From Flavobacterium sp. (GTDB lineage Bacteria > Bacteroidota > Bacteroidia > Flavobacteriales > Flavobacteriaceae): a stretch of 64,000 bases of DNA. This document shows positions 1 to 7,993 of the stretch, in pieces; the stretch's first letter is position 1; every line of letters starts with the position of its first letter. Both the position numbers and the translations under genes were made by a program. The notes below the pieces were generated by a model. It had not been told where the DNA came from. It did no database searches and saw only the letters and a program-made list of their open reading frames with translations. The stretch lies in NCBI RefSeq assembly GCF_004295795.1, contig NZ_SEBR01000008.1, positions 62,001 through 126,000 of the forward strand. Reading direction: 5' to 3'.

Positions 1-114
1 AATATAGATAAAGATTTTGTTAAACGTGGGCCCGAAAAATTTGGTTATATCATAACGAACGACGGCAAAAAAGAATCCGATTTAACGCTTGCCATAGCAT
101 CATTCCTTCAATAA
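1..114 (+). CDS. C-terminal fragment of a protein upstream of the GAP1-like gene
   Basis: An open frame runs from the left edge to TAA at 112-114 and gives 37 residues ending ...LTLAIASFLQ. One base separates its stop from the ATG of the GAP1-like gene, so the two are almost certainly co-transcribed. In described GAP1 conflict systems the neighbour is usually a TRAFAC-clade GTPase, and this tail (with GPEKFGY) could be the end of one. That identity is inferred from position only; no GTPase motif lies inside the window. Confidence 0.6.
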   Translation, partial: NIDKDFVKRGPEKFGYIITNDGKKESDLTLAIASFLQ

Positions 115-115
115 T

Positions 116-2635
116 ATGCAGATACGTGTTGAGCAAGCCTTTTATGGCGACGTAGGAAAATCGCATGCTTGCATAGTCTCGACGATCAGTGAGCCTTCTT
201 TAAACTCATTTTTAACAGCCTTTACGGACCGACCTGGTGCACTGTCGGCAGGAATTGTACTCGAACCATATTTATCGGCTGCAGCATCACACGGAAAATA
301 TATTCTAACCAAAACGTATCCCGATTTGAATGCCGCCCGCGGCGGCATGGTTTTCACACATGCGCTGATTATCGATTTAGATGACTTGGTTAACATTAAA
401 AACTTAACAGACTTGTTGAGTTTTCTGGCTCCCGAGATTTCGAATAGCCGGAAGCTGGAGGCATTGTTACTTGAGCCTTCTGCAACCTCAAAAAAGGATA
501 TCGATACAAGCTTTCCTCGTTATGCCCAAGATACATTACAGAAAATATTAGAAGGTGAGCATCCAGTCATCTTCGCCGGAAATCTCTCTTCATTCGAAGA
601 TATGCTAACAACAATTTGGGCCGGATTGCCGACAGGCCTAAAAAAGAACTTTTCTTTTACTACTGGGTTTTCCACAACGGCTATAGATAGATCAAAGACA
701 ATCATTTACTTCCAGGAAAATTTAAGATCCTTACTTAAAAATGTGGATCACGTCGACGACCAAAACAAAGAAAAAATTCAAATTATCTCAGAAATTGAGC
801 GATTCATTCTGTTTAAGAATGACGAAAATGCTTTTGAAGAATTTGTCAAAGAGCTAAACGTGGATTTTAAGGATTGGTCAATCGTTGCACCTACTGTAAA
901 AGCCTTCCAACTTTATCAAAGTATTGATTCAGGTTTACAACAAGATGAATTGAGATTGCTGCTGCGAAATGTGGCAAAAATATCTCCGAAAAGCGATACT
1001 GGTATTCGCATAAAAAAGGCAATTCTTGATAATCTCGCCGGATCAATCTCAAATAATGATAAAAGTAACATCAAAAGTCTCAAAAACCTACCGCTTGAAT
1101 CCTTCACAAATGGCTCGGTAACCTTAGATTCTGCAATTCAAAAGTATCTTGCGACAAACTTTAATAGCGAAGTGAATTTTGACGCAGGATCGGCAGCAGA
1201 TCTAGTCGTCCTTAGTAAAGGCGATACCGGTACTTGGTGGACAACCTCGGTAAAAAGTGGACTTTCGACGGTACTTAAAACAATGACTTCGGGTTGCTCA
1301 AACAATGTATGGCAGCTCCTAGAGAACTTCGATATTTGCAGGATTGAATTGCTTTCTTATATACCTTCAACAAGAAATAACGAACAAATCCTATTCGATG
1401 CGATACCGAGTACGATTAATATTGCTGCAGCAGAAAAGGTGGCAAATGGCATTAAAGGAAAAAAGTGGTATTCGCTTTACGCCAGGTTGTTATTAAGGTA
1501 TTTGCCAATCGAACAAGCTTTAAAAAAGCAATTGGCATATGAACGAAGCACCGGTGAAAATTGCTTCGAAGGGACTTTGTCGGTATGTGAGAAATTCGAT
1601 GATACGAAACTACTAACAGCGGCATTGGAAGATCAAGGCGACTTGTTGTGCGGCGTCTATGCAGACCGTTCGGTCAAAAAACCATCGTTATTAAATTCCT
1701 TGGATACCACCAATCCGATTTGGCTTAATATATGGTCACTGAGCTTGAAGCAAACTTCAAATCTACCGCACGGAATAGACAATCTTAAATCTGCAGTCGA
1801 AGACGTTATCGGTTTCATTGCCAAAGGACAAGCAATTCCACAAAATATTTTATCCCTGATCTCAGACAGCCAATTTTCGGATTTATCCGATTTTCCAAAT
1901 CGCGGAAATCTCTGGAAAAACATGCCTGATTTATACATCGAAAAATTTATGCGGTCAACGGTCAATGGCTGCATGGACAAGATGCTTTTAGGCAATTTAG
2001 CTGTATCTAATTTAGAAATCGAAATTCTGGAAGTATTAAGAAGCGAACTATACGTTACCGAATTTTTAAGTAATAATAGATCAAATATAGGCGCTGTTCT
2101 TACTTTGTATTCCAACATAAACGGTTTAAAAGACTCGTTTCTATCGGATTTTATCAACTATTATGGTGGTGAGATAAGTGATTTACAGTCGTCCGCACTG
2201 GGCGATCTTATACTTACTAGACAATTTAAAAGCGCAGCATGGCAGGTTTTTGAAAAGGCAAAGCGCTATTCTTCGTTTAAAATTGCCTTGAACAAATGCA
2301 AATCCATAGTAAGGTTAGACTTTTATGATACTTTAATGCACGGACATCTTATAGGCGAAAAAGTGTCAGTGGAGTCGTTATATTCAGAAATGCTGTCTAA
2401 AGCATTATCCCTATATCCTGAAGGACCTGACCACAGTGATATTTGGAAACGAGCCGGAGGTGATTCTGGGAAGTTCACCAATCATAAATCTCGAGAAGAT
2501 AATTGGCGTTTTGGAATAACGCTTCTTAAAAATGGCGGCGGCGGTGACGTAACCGTTGGGTCATTATTAGAAGTGATGATCGCTGATTATCCACAAAATA
2601 CGGAACTTAATGAACTAAAAAAATACATCAAATGA
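116..2635 (+). CDS. GAP1-like protein (GTPase-associated protein 1) with C-terminal EAD1-type domain
   Basis: 839 residues. The N-terminus resembles the GAP1-N domain of GTPase-associated proteins: EQAFYG at 6-11, TKTYPD at 65-70 and GMVFTHALIID at 77-87 match the conserved pattern (a QxxYG start, a TRTW-like step, then a THxLL strand). The middle is a long helical region without motifs I recognise. The last ~80 residues are an effector-associated domain of EAD1 type: YPEGP near 766, W-x-RAGGD near 775, a W about 16 residues later, GGGG, and a final DYP. The next gene carries the same domain, so the two proteins probably associate through EAD1-EAD1 contacts. In the family, GAP1 works beside a GTPase and routes a signal to an effector. 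The stop overlaps the next start (ATGA). Confidence 0.75.
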   Translation: MQIRVEQAFYGDVGKSHACIVSTISEPSLNSFLTAFTDRPGALSAGIVLEPYLSAAASHGKYILTKTYPDLNAARGGMVFTHALIIDLDDLVNIKNLTDLLSFLAPEISNSRKLEALLLEPSATSKKDIDTSFPRYAQDTLQKILEGEHPVIFAGNLSSFEDMLTTIWAGLPTGLKKNFSFTTGFSTTAIDRSKTIIYFQENLRSLLKNVDHVDDQNKEKIQIISEIERFILFKNDENAFEEFVKELNVDFKDWSIVAPTVKAFQLYQSIDSGLQQDELRLLLRNVAKISPKSDTGIRIKKAILDNLAGSISNNDKSNIKSLKNLPLESFTNGSVTLDSAIQKYLATNFNSEVNFDAGSAADLVVLSKGDTGTWWTTSVKSGLSTVLKTMTSGCSNNVWQLLENFDICRIELLSYIPSTRNNEQILFDAIPSTINIAAAEKVANGIKGKKWYSLYARLLLRYLPIEQALKKQLAYERSTGENCFEGTLSVCEKFDDTKLLTAALEDQGDLLCGVYADRSVKKPSLLNSLDTTNPIWLNIWSLSLKQTSNLPHGIDNLKSAVEDVIGFIAKGQAIPQNILSLISDSQFSDLSDFPNRGNLWKNMPDLYIEKFMRSTVNGCMDKMLLGNLAVSNLEIEILEVLRSELYVTEFLSNNRSNIGAVLTLYSNINGLKDSFLSDFINYYGGEISDLQSSALGDLILTRQFKSAAWQVFEKAKRYSSFKIALNKCKSIVRLDFYDTLMHGHLIGEKVSVESLYSEMLSKALSLYPEGPDHSDIWKRAGGDSGKFTNHKSREDNWRFGITLLKNGGGGDVTVGSLLEVMIADYPQNTELNELKKYIK

Positions 2636-3645
2636 CAAAAATATTGATTATGACGGCATTGAGTCTAGAATTCGATGCCGTAAAAAAATATCTTATAGAC
2701 CTGGAGCCAGTCGTTCACCCTTCGACTGGATCAATGTACAATTCCGGGTATTATATATTTGATAATGAGTCATATCCCATCTTGCTGGTAGAGGCAGGAG
2801 CTGGAAACGTCCGTGCAGCGGATGAAACTGGTAGGGCGATTGAGTACTTTAAACCTGACTATACTTTTTTTGTAGGGGTAGCAGGGGGAATCAAGGATGT
2901 CAAGCTTGGGGACGTGGTCGCGTCATCAAAAGTAATTGGGTTTGAATTCGGAAAAGATGATATCGAATTTAAACCTCGATTCGATACGGTGCCGTCTTCT
3001 TACGTTTTAGAACAAATTTCAAAGCATGTAAAGCGGGAAAATGTTTGGACGCAAAATATAGACGGAGAATCAAAACCCAATGCCTTTGTTCAGCCAATCG
3101 CCGCTGGTGAGAAAGTTGTTTCATCAATACGGGCTACATCGTTCACGAATATAAAAAAATACTGTAGCGAGGCTGTTGCAGTAGATATGGAAGGAAATGG
3201 CTTTTTGATAGCCGCAAGACCATACACAGCTCAAGGAATCGAAATTCGCGGAATTTCTGATTTAATTGAAAATAAAGAAGAATCTGATGCAAATGGCTCA
3301 CAGCCCGCGGCGGCGGCAAATGCTGCGGCATTCACATTCGAAATGATTAATACTCTTAAATTACATAGGTCACTTGAAACAGAGACAGAATCTGAGAGTT
3401 TTAAGAAGAAGCTAGTGGATGAGTTAGTCAAATTTTACCCACAAGGTCCTGAACAAGATAACGTATGGTCTAGAGCAGGAGGCGATGTCTCGATTTTCGT
3501 TAATTCTTCTAATAGAAGATCCCAATGGTATACTGGAGTCGAAAAGCTTACTTTAGGCGGAGGGGGAAGATTCATTACTTTAACTTCTCTAATAAATGAA
3601 GTTAAAAGCGACTACCCAAATGTAATTGATGATATCTTTAGTTGA
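2632..3645 (+). CDS. nucleoside phosphorylase/MTA nucleosidase-fold effector with C-terminal EAD1-type domain
   Basis: 337 residues. Residues 1-245 form a PNP/UDP phosphorylase (MTAN-like) domain: GAGNVRAA near 56, FFVGVAGGIKD near 80, the substrate-site stretch VDMEGNG near 184-190, and RGISDL near 207, which holds the conserved catalytic Asp. The C-terminal ~80 residues are EAD1 (YPQGP near 268, W-SRAGGD, F-N, GGGG, DYP) and align closely with the end of the preceding GAP1-like protein. Phosphorylase-fold domains act as defence effectors that cleave purine nucleosides or nucleotides; in the Detocs system one depletes ATP. The likely role is therefore nucleotide depletion when the upstream module fires. 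The substrate cannot be read from sequence. The start overlaps the upstream stop by 4 bp, indicating translational coupling. Confidence 0.8.
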   Translation: MTKILIMTALSLEFDAVKKYLIDLEPVVHPSTGSMYNSGYYIFDNESYPILLVEAGAGNVRAADETGRAIEYFKPDYTFFVGVAGGIKDVKLGDVVASSKVIGFEFGKDDIEFKPRFDTVPSSYVLEQISKHVKRENVWTQNIDGESKPNAFVQPIAAGEKVVSSIRATSFTNIKKYCSEAVAVDMEGNGFLIAARPYTAQGIEIRGISDLIENKEESDANGSQPAAAANAAAFTFEMINTLKLHRSLETETESESFKKKLVDELVKFYPQGPEQDNVWSRAGGDVSIFVNSSNRRSQWYTGVEKLTLGGGGRFITLTSLINEVKSDYPNVIDDIFS

Positions 3646-3816
3646 AAGTTGTCGAACGCGGAAACTGGCTTATTTGTAAGAGGTAACTCGTCGAACATTT
3701 ACTCTAGCAGCATAATCTTTATGTACAATCAAACTCTATTTTCAAAATTTGATAGACTTTTGTCCAATTTTTTTTCGGCATGGTATACAATAAGCAAACT
3801 TTTGATCTCTCTGGAG

Positions 3817-4124
3817 GTCGAGTGTACGTACAAAGAAGAACATTATTCAGTTCGTGACAACGGCTCAGTATTCAGATATCAGCGAGGATCTAGATTTCGA
3901 CCATTAGATAATCAATAGACTTTCGGAAAATTTAATGAGAAATCAAGCTACCTAGAAATTGCTTCTGTACCTGTACATAGAATTGTAACATCAGCATATC
4001 ACGGTGGGGCGCCTACGAGGGAACATGTCGTAGACCATATAGATACAATAGACAAAATAACAGGCCTTCCAATCTTAGATGGCTTGAGTGGAGTGGCGGG
4101 GATTCAATTGACGATTATTGCTAA
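3817..4124 (+). pseudogene. HNH endonuclease gene inactivated by a nonsense codon and a 1-base deletion
   Basis: Read through, this encodes a small HNH/His-Me finger endonuclease of the type common in Bacteroidetes: EEHYSVRDNGSVFRY, PLDNQ-stop-TFGK, VPVHRIVTSAYHG, EHVVDHIDT. Two lesions are visible. TAG at 3916-3918 stands where the family has Trp (DNxWTFG), so TGG to TAG. Around 4047-4048 one A is missing from what should be ACA AAT AGA CAA; restoring it gives T-N-R-Q-N-N-R-P-S-N-L-R-W-L, the family's conserved end. The catalytic His region (VDHID) survives. The region 3646-3816 before it is AT-rich and shows no convincing start. The family assignment is from memory of the motif. Confidence 0.65.
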
Positions 4125-4166
4125 TCGACACATGGTCCTTTTTTTGAAAAGAAACAATTTTGAACA

Positions 4167-5135
4167 ATGAACAAAGCTCAAATCAAAAGGAAGAAAATTT
4201 TCGATGCATATTCAGGGCAGTTACACAATCTTGTGGAAGCAGGATTGTACAATGTTAAGTTGATTTATGATCAAACTTATATTTGCCCAATTTGTTTTAA
4301 TCAATTTTCGGAGAAAGGTTTAGATACATCTGAGAAAATATTTCTGACGCTCGAAGATGCACCTCCAAAATCTCTTGGGGGCAAATCGAACACATTAACT
4401 TGCAGCAAATGTAATAATGAGGCCGGTCACGCGATAGATTTTCACTTGGTTGAACGACTGAGCGATATGGACGTCACATCCTTTTTGCCAAATACAGGAT
4501 CACGAGCTACAGTGACACATAAAGGCATTACAGTAAATGGGATAGTAAATGTAGGCGACAATGGGATAATCACAATAACTCATTTAGAGACTACTAACAA
4601 TCCAGTTAATTTAAAAGACTACATCAATACTACAGGGAAAGATGATCTTCCATATTTGGAGTTCCCTACTTCACGAGTCGATTTTCGTAAGTTTGAGATT
4701 GCGCTACTCAAAACAGCATACATACTTGCGTTCGAAAAATTTGGCTATTCCTTGATACTAAGCAACGCTTTTGACATTGTAAGAGAACAAATACAGAATC
4801 CGTCTGAGCAAATTTATCCGGAAGGATTTTGGACTAGGCAATCAATATTTAACCGCTCAAACGAAGGAGTTTACTTCATTACGACTAAGGAATTTGAAGG
4901 CTTTCAAGCAATTTTTATATTAGATACAGGAGTTCAGGAATCAGGGTATGGCGTTTATCTACCGGTATCATTAAAAACAACTCTGGAGGTCATTGAAAAA
5001 TTGAAAATCCAAGAACCGGGATTTGCGCTGAGCCTTGTATCATATAATCACTTAGATTATTTAACCGACGAGAAAAGCCAAAAACAATGTGCGGACTTTA
5101 TGAAAATGAAAAATAGTTACAATACTACTTTATAA
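4167..5135 (+). CDS. HNH-endonuclease-like zinc-binding protein
   Basis: 322 residues. Two CxxC pairs (C40/C43 and C79/C82) bracket LTLEDAPPKSLGG (60-72) and are followed by CNNEAGH (82-88). This is the zinc-knuckle plus beta-beta-alpha layout of an HNH-type nuclease fold in which E-D/H-x-P-P-K-S-L-G-G holds the catalytic position. The usual His of this motif is Asp (D64) here, so catalysis is uncertain. The remaining 230 residues are unfamiliar and probably form a target- or partner-binding region. Its ATG overlaps the out-of-register tail of the broken HNH gene. With AIPR and GAP1 genes nearby, a defence or restriction role is reasonable but unproven. Confidence 0.6.
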   Translation: MNKAQIKRKKIFDAYSGQLHNLVEAGLYNVKLIYDQTYICPICFNQFSEKGLDTSEKIFLTLEDAPPKSLGGKSNTLTCSKCNNEAGHAIDFHLVERLSDMDVTSFLPNTGSRATVTHKGITVNGIVNVGDNGIITITHLETTNNPVNLKDYINTTGKDDLPYLEFPTSRVDFRKFEIALLKTAYILAFEKFGYSLILSNAFDIVREQIQNPSEQIYPEGFWTRQSIFNRSNEGVYFITTKEFEGFQAIFILDTGVQESGYGVYLPVSLKTTLEVIEKLKIQEPGFALSLVSYNHLDYLTDEKSQKQCADFMKMKNSYNTTL

Positions 5136-5139
5136 CTTT

Positions 5140-5301
5140 CTAAGTTTTTAAAAAGTCAATGACTTTATTATGGGTTTTTAGAAGCGTTCGTTTACTATTA
5201 TGCTCAATGCGATATTGCTCCTCATCATAGAAGTTGTAAAGTTCTGCTTGAGTTGGAAAAAGAATAAAGGCAGCCCATTCGCCTAGACATTTGATAATGA
5301 A
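5140..5301 (-). pseudogene. possible 3' remnant of a minus-strand gene
   Basis: Fifty-three codons without a stop end in TAG at 5140-5142 and begin directly after an in-frame TAA, with no start codon. The translation looks protein-like (GEWAAFILFPTQAELYNFYD, then EHNSKRTLLKTHNKVIDFLK). I do not recognise a family. It may be the tail of a gene whose 5' part was replaced when the neighbouring plus-strand gene arrived. A chance open frame of this length is not unlikely in AT-rich DNA. Confidence 0.25.
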
Positions 5302-5347
5302 TTATTTCCTAAGACATATATTCACTCGTGTTCCTTACCTTAGCAAA

Positions 5348-5776
5348 ATGGATGATTTTTCGAAAGCAATTACCGAGAAGCAGTTAGCGCTTATCAGGGA
5401 ACAAATGCGCCTTGGCGTCGCCTCCATGTACATTTGGACAGATCCAGAAACCCGACAGACAAGATATGTCACCGGATATTATCATGAGATAACCAAACAC
5501 TTCGACGACCTTTCTTTTTATTGGCTGGCACTTGGTGCCAAGTATAGAGGCGTAAGCTACCAAAAGGATGTCACGCTTGCTCCATCGCTACATGTACCCG
5601 AACTTTGTTTTTTCAAGTTTGTTTTATCTCCCGAACATCTATTTGATGGTTTGACGGTCGAGGCTGATCCTGTTGCAACCTTCTTCGACTATTCTCTTGA
5701 CGTTAGTTCTGAGTTGCTTGTGGTTTGTGTTCATTTTACTGATGAGCATAACTGGCCGGGGAGTTTTAGGAATTAA
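5348..5776 (+). CDS. hypothetical protein
   Basis: 142 residues from the preferred ATG at 5348 (MDDFSKAITEKQLALIREQM). An upstream in-frame ATG at 5291 would add 19 residues, but TACCTTAG, similar to the Bacteroidetes -7 element TAnnTTTG, lies just before 5348 and favours the shorter form. The N-terminus is helical and the C-terminal half alternates hydrophobic strands (LCFFKFVLS, LLVVCVHFT). There is no signal peptide or known motif, and no function is proposed. Confidence 0.5.
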   Translation: MDDFSKAITEKQLALIREQMRLGVASMYIWTDPETRQTRYVTGYYHEITKHFDDLSFYWLALGAKYRGVSYQKDVTLAPSLHVPELCFFKFVLSPEHLFDGLTVEADPVATFFDYSLDVSSELLVVCVHFTDEHNWPGSFRN

Positions 5777-5895
5777 AATGTATTTTAGAGTGTTGGAGCT
5801 TGGATGTTGGTAATAGCATTATAATTGCAGAATACTTTGCTTACATTTAAGTTACCTGCGATGCTTAAAAAAACACACCCTATAAAAGAAACATT

Positions 5896-7740
5896 ATGAG
5901 CCTGAAAATTTTATTAGAAGATCAAATCCAAAAGTTGTTTAAAGATAATCCTGAACTTAATCTTGTAAAGAAAAATCAATTTGAGGTTGCTGTTTCCTCT
6001 TTCGTAAATGTACGGCACTTGCACGGTCTGGAATACGATGATTTAATTGATGGAATAATGGGTGAAGGCGGTGACGAAGGGATTGATTTATGCTACGTAT
6101 TTTGCAATGGAAGTCTTGTCAAAGACGAAGAGCATCCAATTAACAAGGAAAGCATTGTGAAAGTTAAATTTTTTCAAGTGAAAAAAGAAGACGGCTTTTC
6201 CACTGACGGTTTCAGGAAATTTAAAGAAGGAATAGAAGAAATTTTCAATTTGGATATTGAATTAGAAAAACTTCAAAAAATCGGTGCGAATCAAGACATC
6301 GTCGATATGGCGGAGTTGATTAGAAAAGTGTTTAGAAAAGCGAGAACGGAACGAGCGAAATTTTCATGCGAAGTATTTTATATAACCGTTTCGACTGATT
6401 CAAACGTTTCTGAGAAAATAAAGCATTTGGAAGATGAATTGTCTAAAAATAGTCTTGCAATCCCTTTTGAATTTAATTATTGGGGCGCGCAAAAACTATT
6501 AGATTTAAATAATCAAACTGACGAATTAATTGAAATCAAATTTGATTCTCAACCACTTAATATCTCTGAAAAAGATGTTGACACTGCTGGATTTGCTGGA
6601 TTTGTAAATGGTAACGATTTACTCGCGACGTTAATTGATAAAGAAGATAATTTCAAAACTCATCTAACCGACGGTAATGTTAGGTTTTTTCTTGGAGAAG
6701 ATAAAAAAATTAATTCATCCATTATCGATACAGCTTTGGATGAAAGCAAATCTTCGACGTTTTGGGCAATGAACAATGGTTTAACAATTATTGGAGACTC
6801 AATTTCTCCACTAGAATCCAAAAGCTATAGTGTAAAAAATCCACAAATCGTCAATGGTTGTCAGACTGTTCACTGTCTTTATTACGCTTTTTCAAAAGAT
6901 GGTAAAAATTTACTACCAGCTTCTTTGAAAGTTTTTGTAAAATTGGTGAAGACAGAAAATCCAGATATTCAATCAGATATTATCAGTGCTACTAATTCAC
7001 AAAATCCCGTAAAAGCGGCGAGTTTAAAGGCTAATGATAACATCCAGCGTAATATTGAAAAACATCTTATAGAGGCCGGAATTTATTACGAGCGTCGCGA
7101 TAATTTTTATAAGCGTCAGGGCATAACGGGAAACAAAGTAATCGGGCTTCTAAAAATGGCTCAGATTACTCATACTGTCGTTAATAAGGAATCTGTAGTT
7201 GCTGTTAATGATACTACAACGTTATTTGACACCGAAACAAAATACAATTCCATTTTTAACGACAAGGCAGATTATGATCTGTATAAATTTTCTACAATTC
7301 TCTATCAAAAAATTTGGTCTATAAAAAATTCAGATATGAGGGTAAATGATTATCCCAACGAAACAAAAGACTTAATTTCAAAAGGAGGATTTGTATTTTT
7401 ACATTTGATGAGCTCAATTCTATTGAGTGAGGCTGTATATAAAGATAACGCAGGAGAAAAAGCTTCAACTCTCGTTAAGCCATTTGTAATTGAAACACCG
7501 GCAAGAAAAAATGAATTCACTAAAAGGAAAACTTCTCTTTTCAAGGATTTAGTAGACGACAGTGTATTGGAGGAGTACTATAAATTAGCCAAAGAAATAT
7601 TCTTCCTCTCAGCAGAAGAATACGCAAAAAATAGTGGGAAAACTAAAAATAGCTTGTTTAAATTCAGAAATTTTGACAAAGACTACCTTCGCCCGCAAAT
7701 CGAAAAGTATTATTCATCCAAACGTGAAGTAAAGGTATAA
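5896..7740 (+). CDS. AIPR-family (abortive infection phage resistance) protein
   Basis: 614 residues. The AIPR core is clear: FWAMNNGLTI near 289, PQIVNGCQTVHCLY near 315, ATNSQNPVKAASLKANDNIQ near 363, then YYERRDNFYKRQG. Before it, residues 50-110 have GEGGDEGIDL and KFFQVKKED, a D...QxK arrangement of the PD-(D/E)xK nuclease type. Family members are linked to abortive infection against phage, and cleavage of nucleic acid is a plausible mechanism. It is monocistronic here. A ~190-bp structured repeat begins directly after the stop codon, and another copy closes the next gene, so AIPR and the ATPase sit like cassettes in a row. Confidence 0.85.
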   Translation: MSLKILLEDQIQKLFKDNPELNLVKKNQFEVAVSSFVNVRHLHGLEYDDLIDGIMGEGGDEGIDLCYVFCNGSLVKDEEHPINKESIVKVKFFQVKKEDGFSTDGFRKFKEGIEEIFNLDIELEKLQKIGANQDIVDMAELIRKVFRKARTERAKFSCEVFYITVSTDSNVSEKIKHLEDELSKNSLAIPFEFNYWGAQKLLDLNNQTDELIEIKFDSQPLNISEKDVDTAGFAGFVNGNDLLATLIDKEDNFKTHLTDGNVRFFLGEDKKINSSIIDTALDESKSSTFWAMNNGLTIIGDSISPLESKSYSVKNPQIVNGCQTVHCLYYAFSKDGKNLLPASLKVFVKLVKTENPDIQSDIISATNSQNPVKAASLKANDNIQRNIEKHLIEAGIYYERRDNFYKRQGITGNKVIGLLKMAQITHTVVNKESVVAVNDTTTLFDTETKYNSIFNDKADYDLYKFSTILYQKIWSIKNSDMRVNDYPNETKDLISKGGFVFLHLMSSILLSEAVYKDNAGEKASTLVKPFVIETPARKNEFTKRKTSLFKDLVDDSVLEEYYKLAKEIFFLSAEEYAKNSGKTKNSLFKFRNFDKDYLRPQIEKYYSSKREVKV

Positions 7741-7934
7741 CACTGCAGGTAACCGCCGCTAACCGCCCTTGCTGGGTTTCAGGTAAAATGAAACGCTTTC
7801 TTGTAAAGCAATAAACTAAGAATTTTCTGCTTTTTCAAGCCGGAAATATTAATTATTTTACTTTCGTCCGCATCCGGCAGAGATTACTTTCTTCTAATAC
7901 CAGCAACGCTCGGTTAGCGGCCAAACGTTATTTG
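7741..7934. repeat. structured intergenic repeat, copy 1 (cassette-boundary/attC-like)
   Basis: This starts immediately after the AIPR stop. GCCGCTAACCG at 7755-7765 is an exact inverted repeat of 7911-7921. Inside it, TTGCTGG at 7769-7775 pairs exactly with CCAGCAA at 7900-7906, giving an 11-bp plus 7-bp stem broken by a 3/4-nt internal loop. The right end runs into AAACGTTATTTG. About 72% of the left 43 bases match copy 2 at 9467. The double-box stem resembles an integron attC site, but the ~167-bp span is longer than is usual for attC. No integrase is in the window. Confidence 0.7.
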
Positions 7935-7993
7935 CAATTCCTAAAAAGAATTGAGTTCAAGAATTTATTACATTTACAAAAAAACACTCCGCA

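Noticed and set aside
3649-3918. 89-codon TTG-start protein after the nucleosidase
   Set aside because: Only its last ~30 codons are coding; they belong to the broken HNH gene and end at its premature stop.
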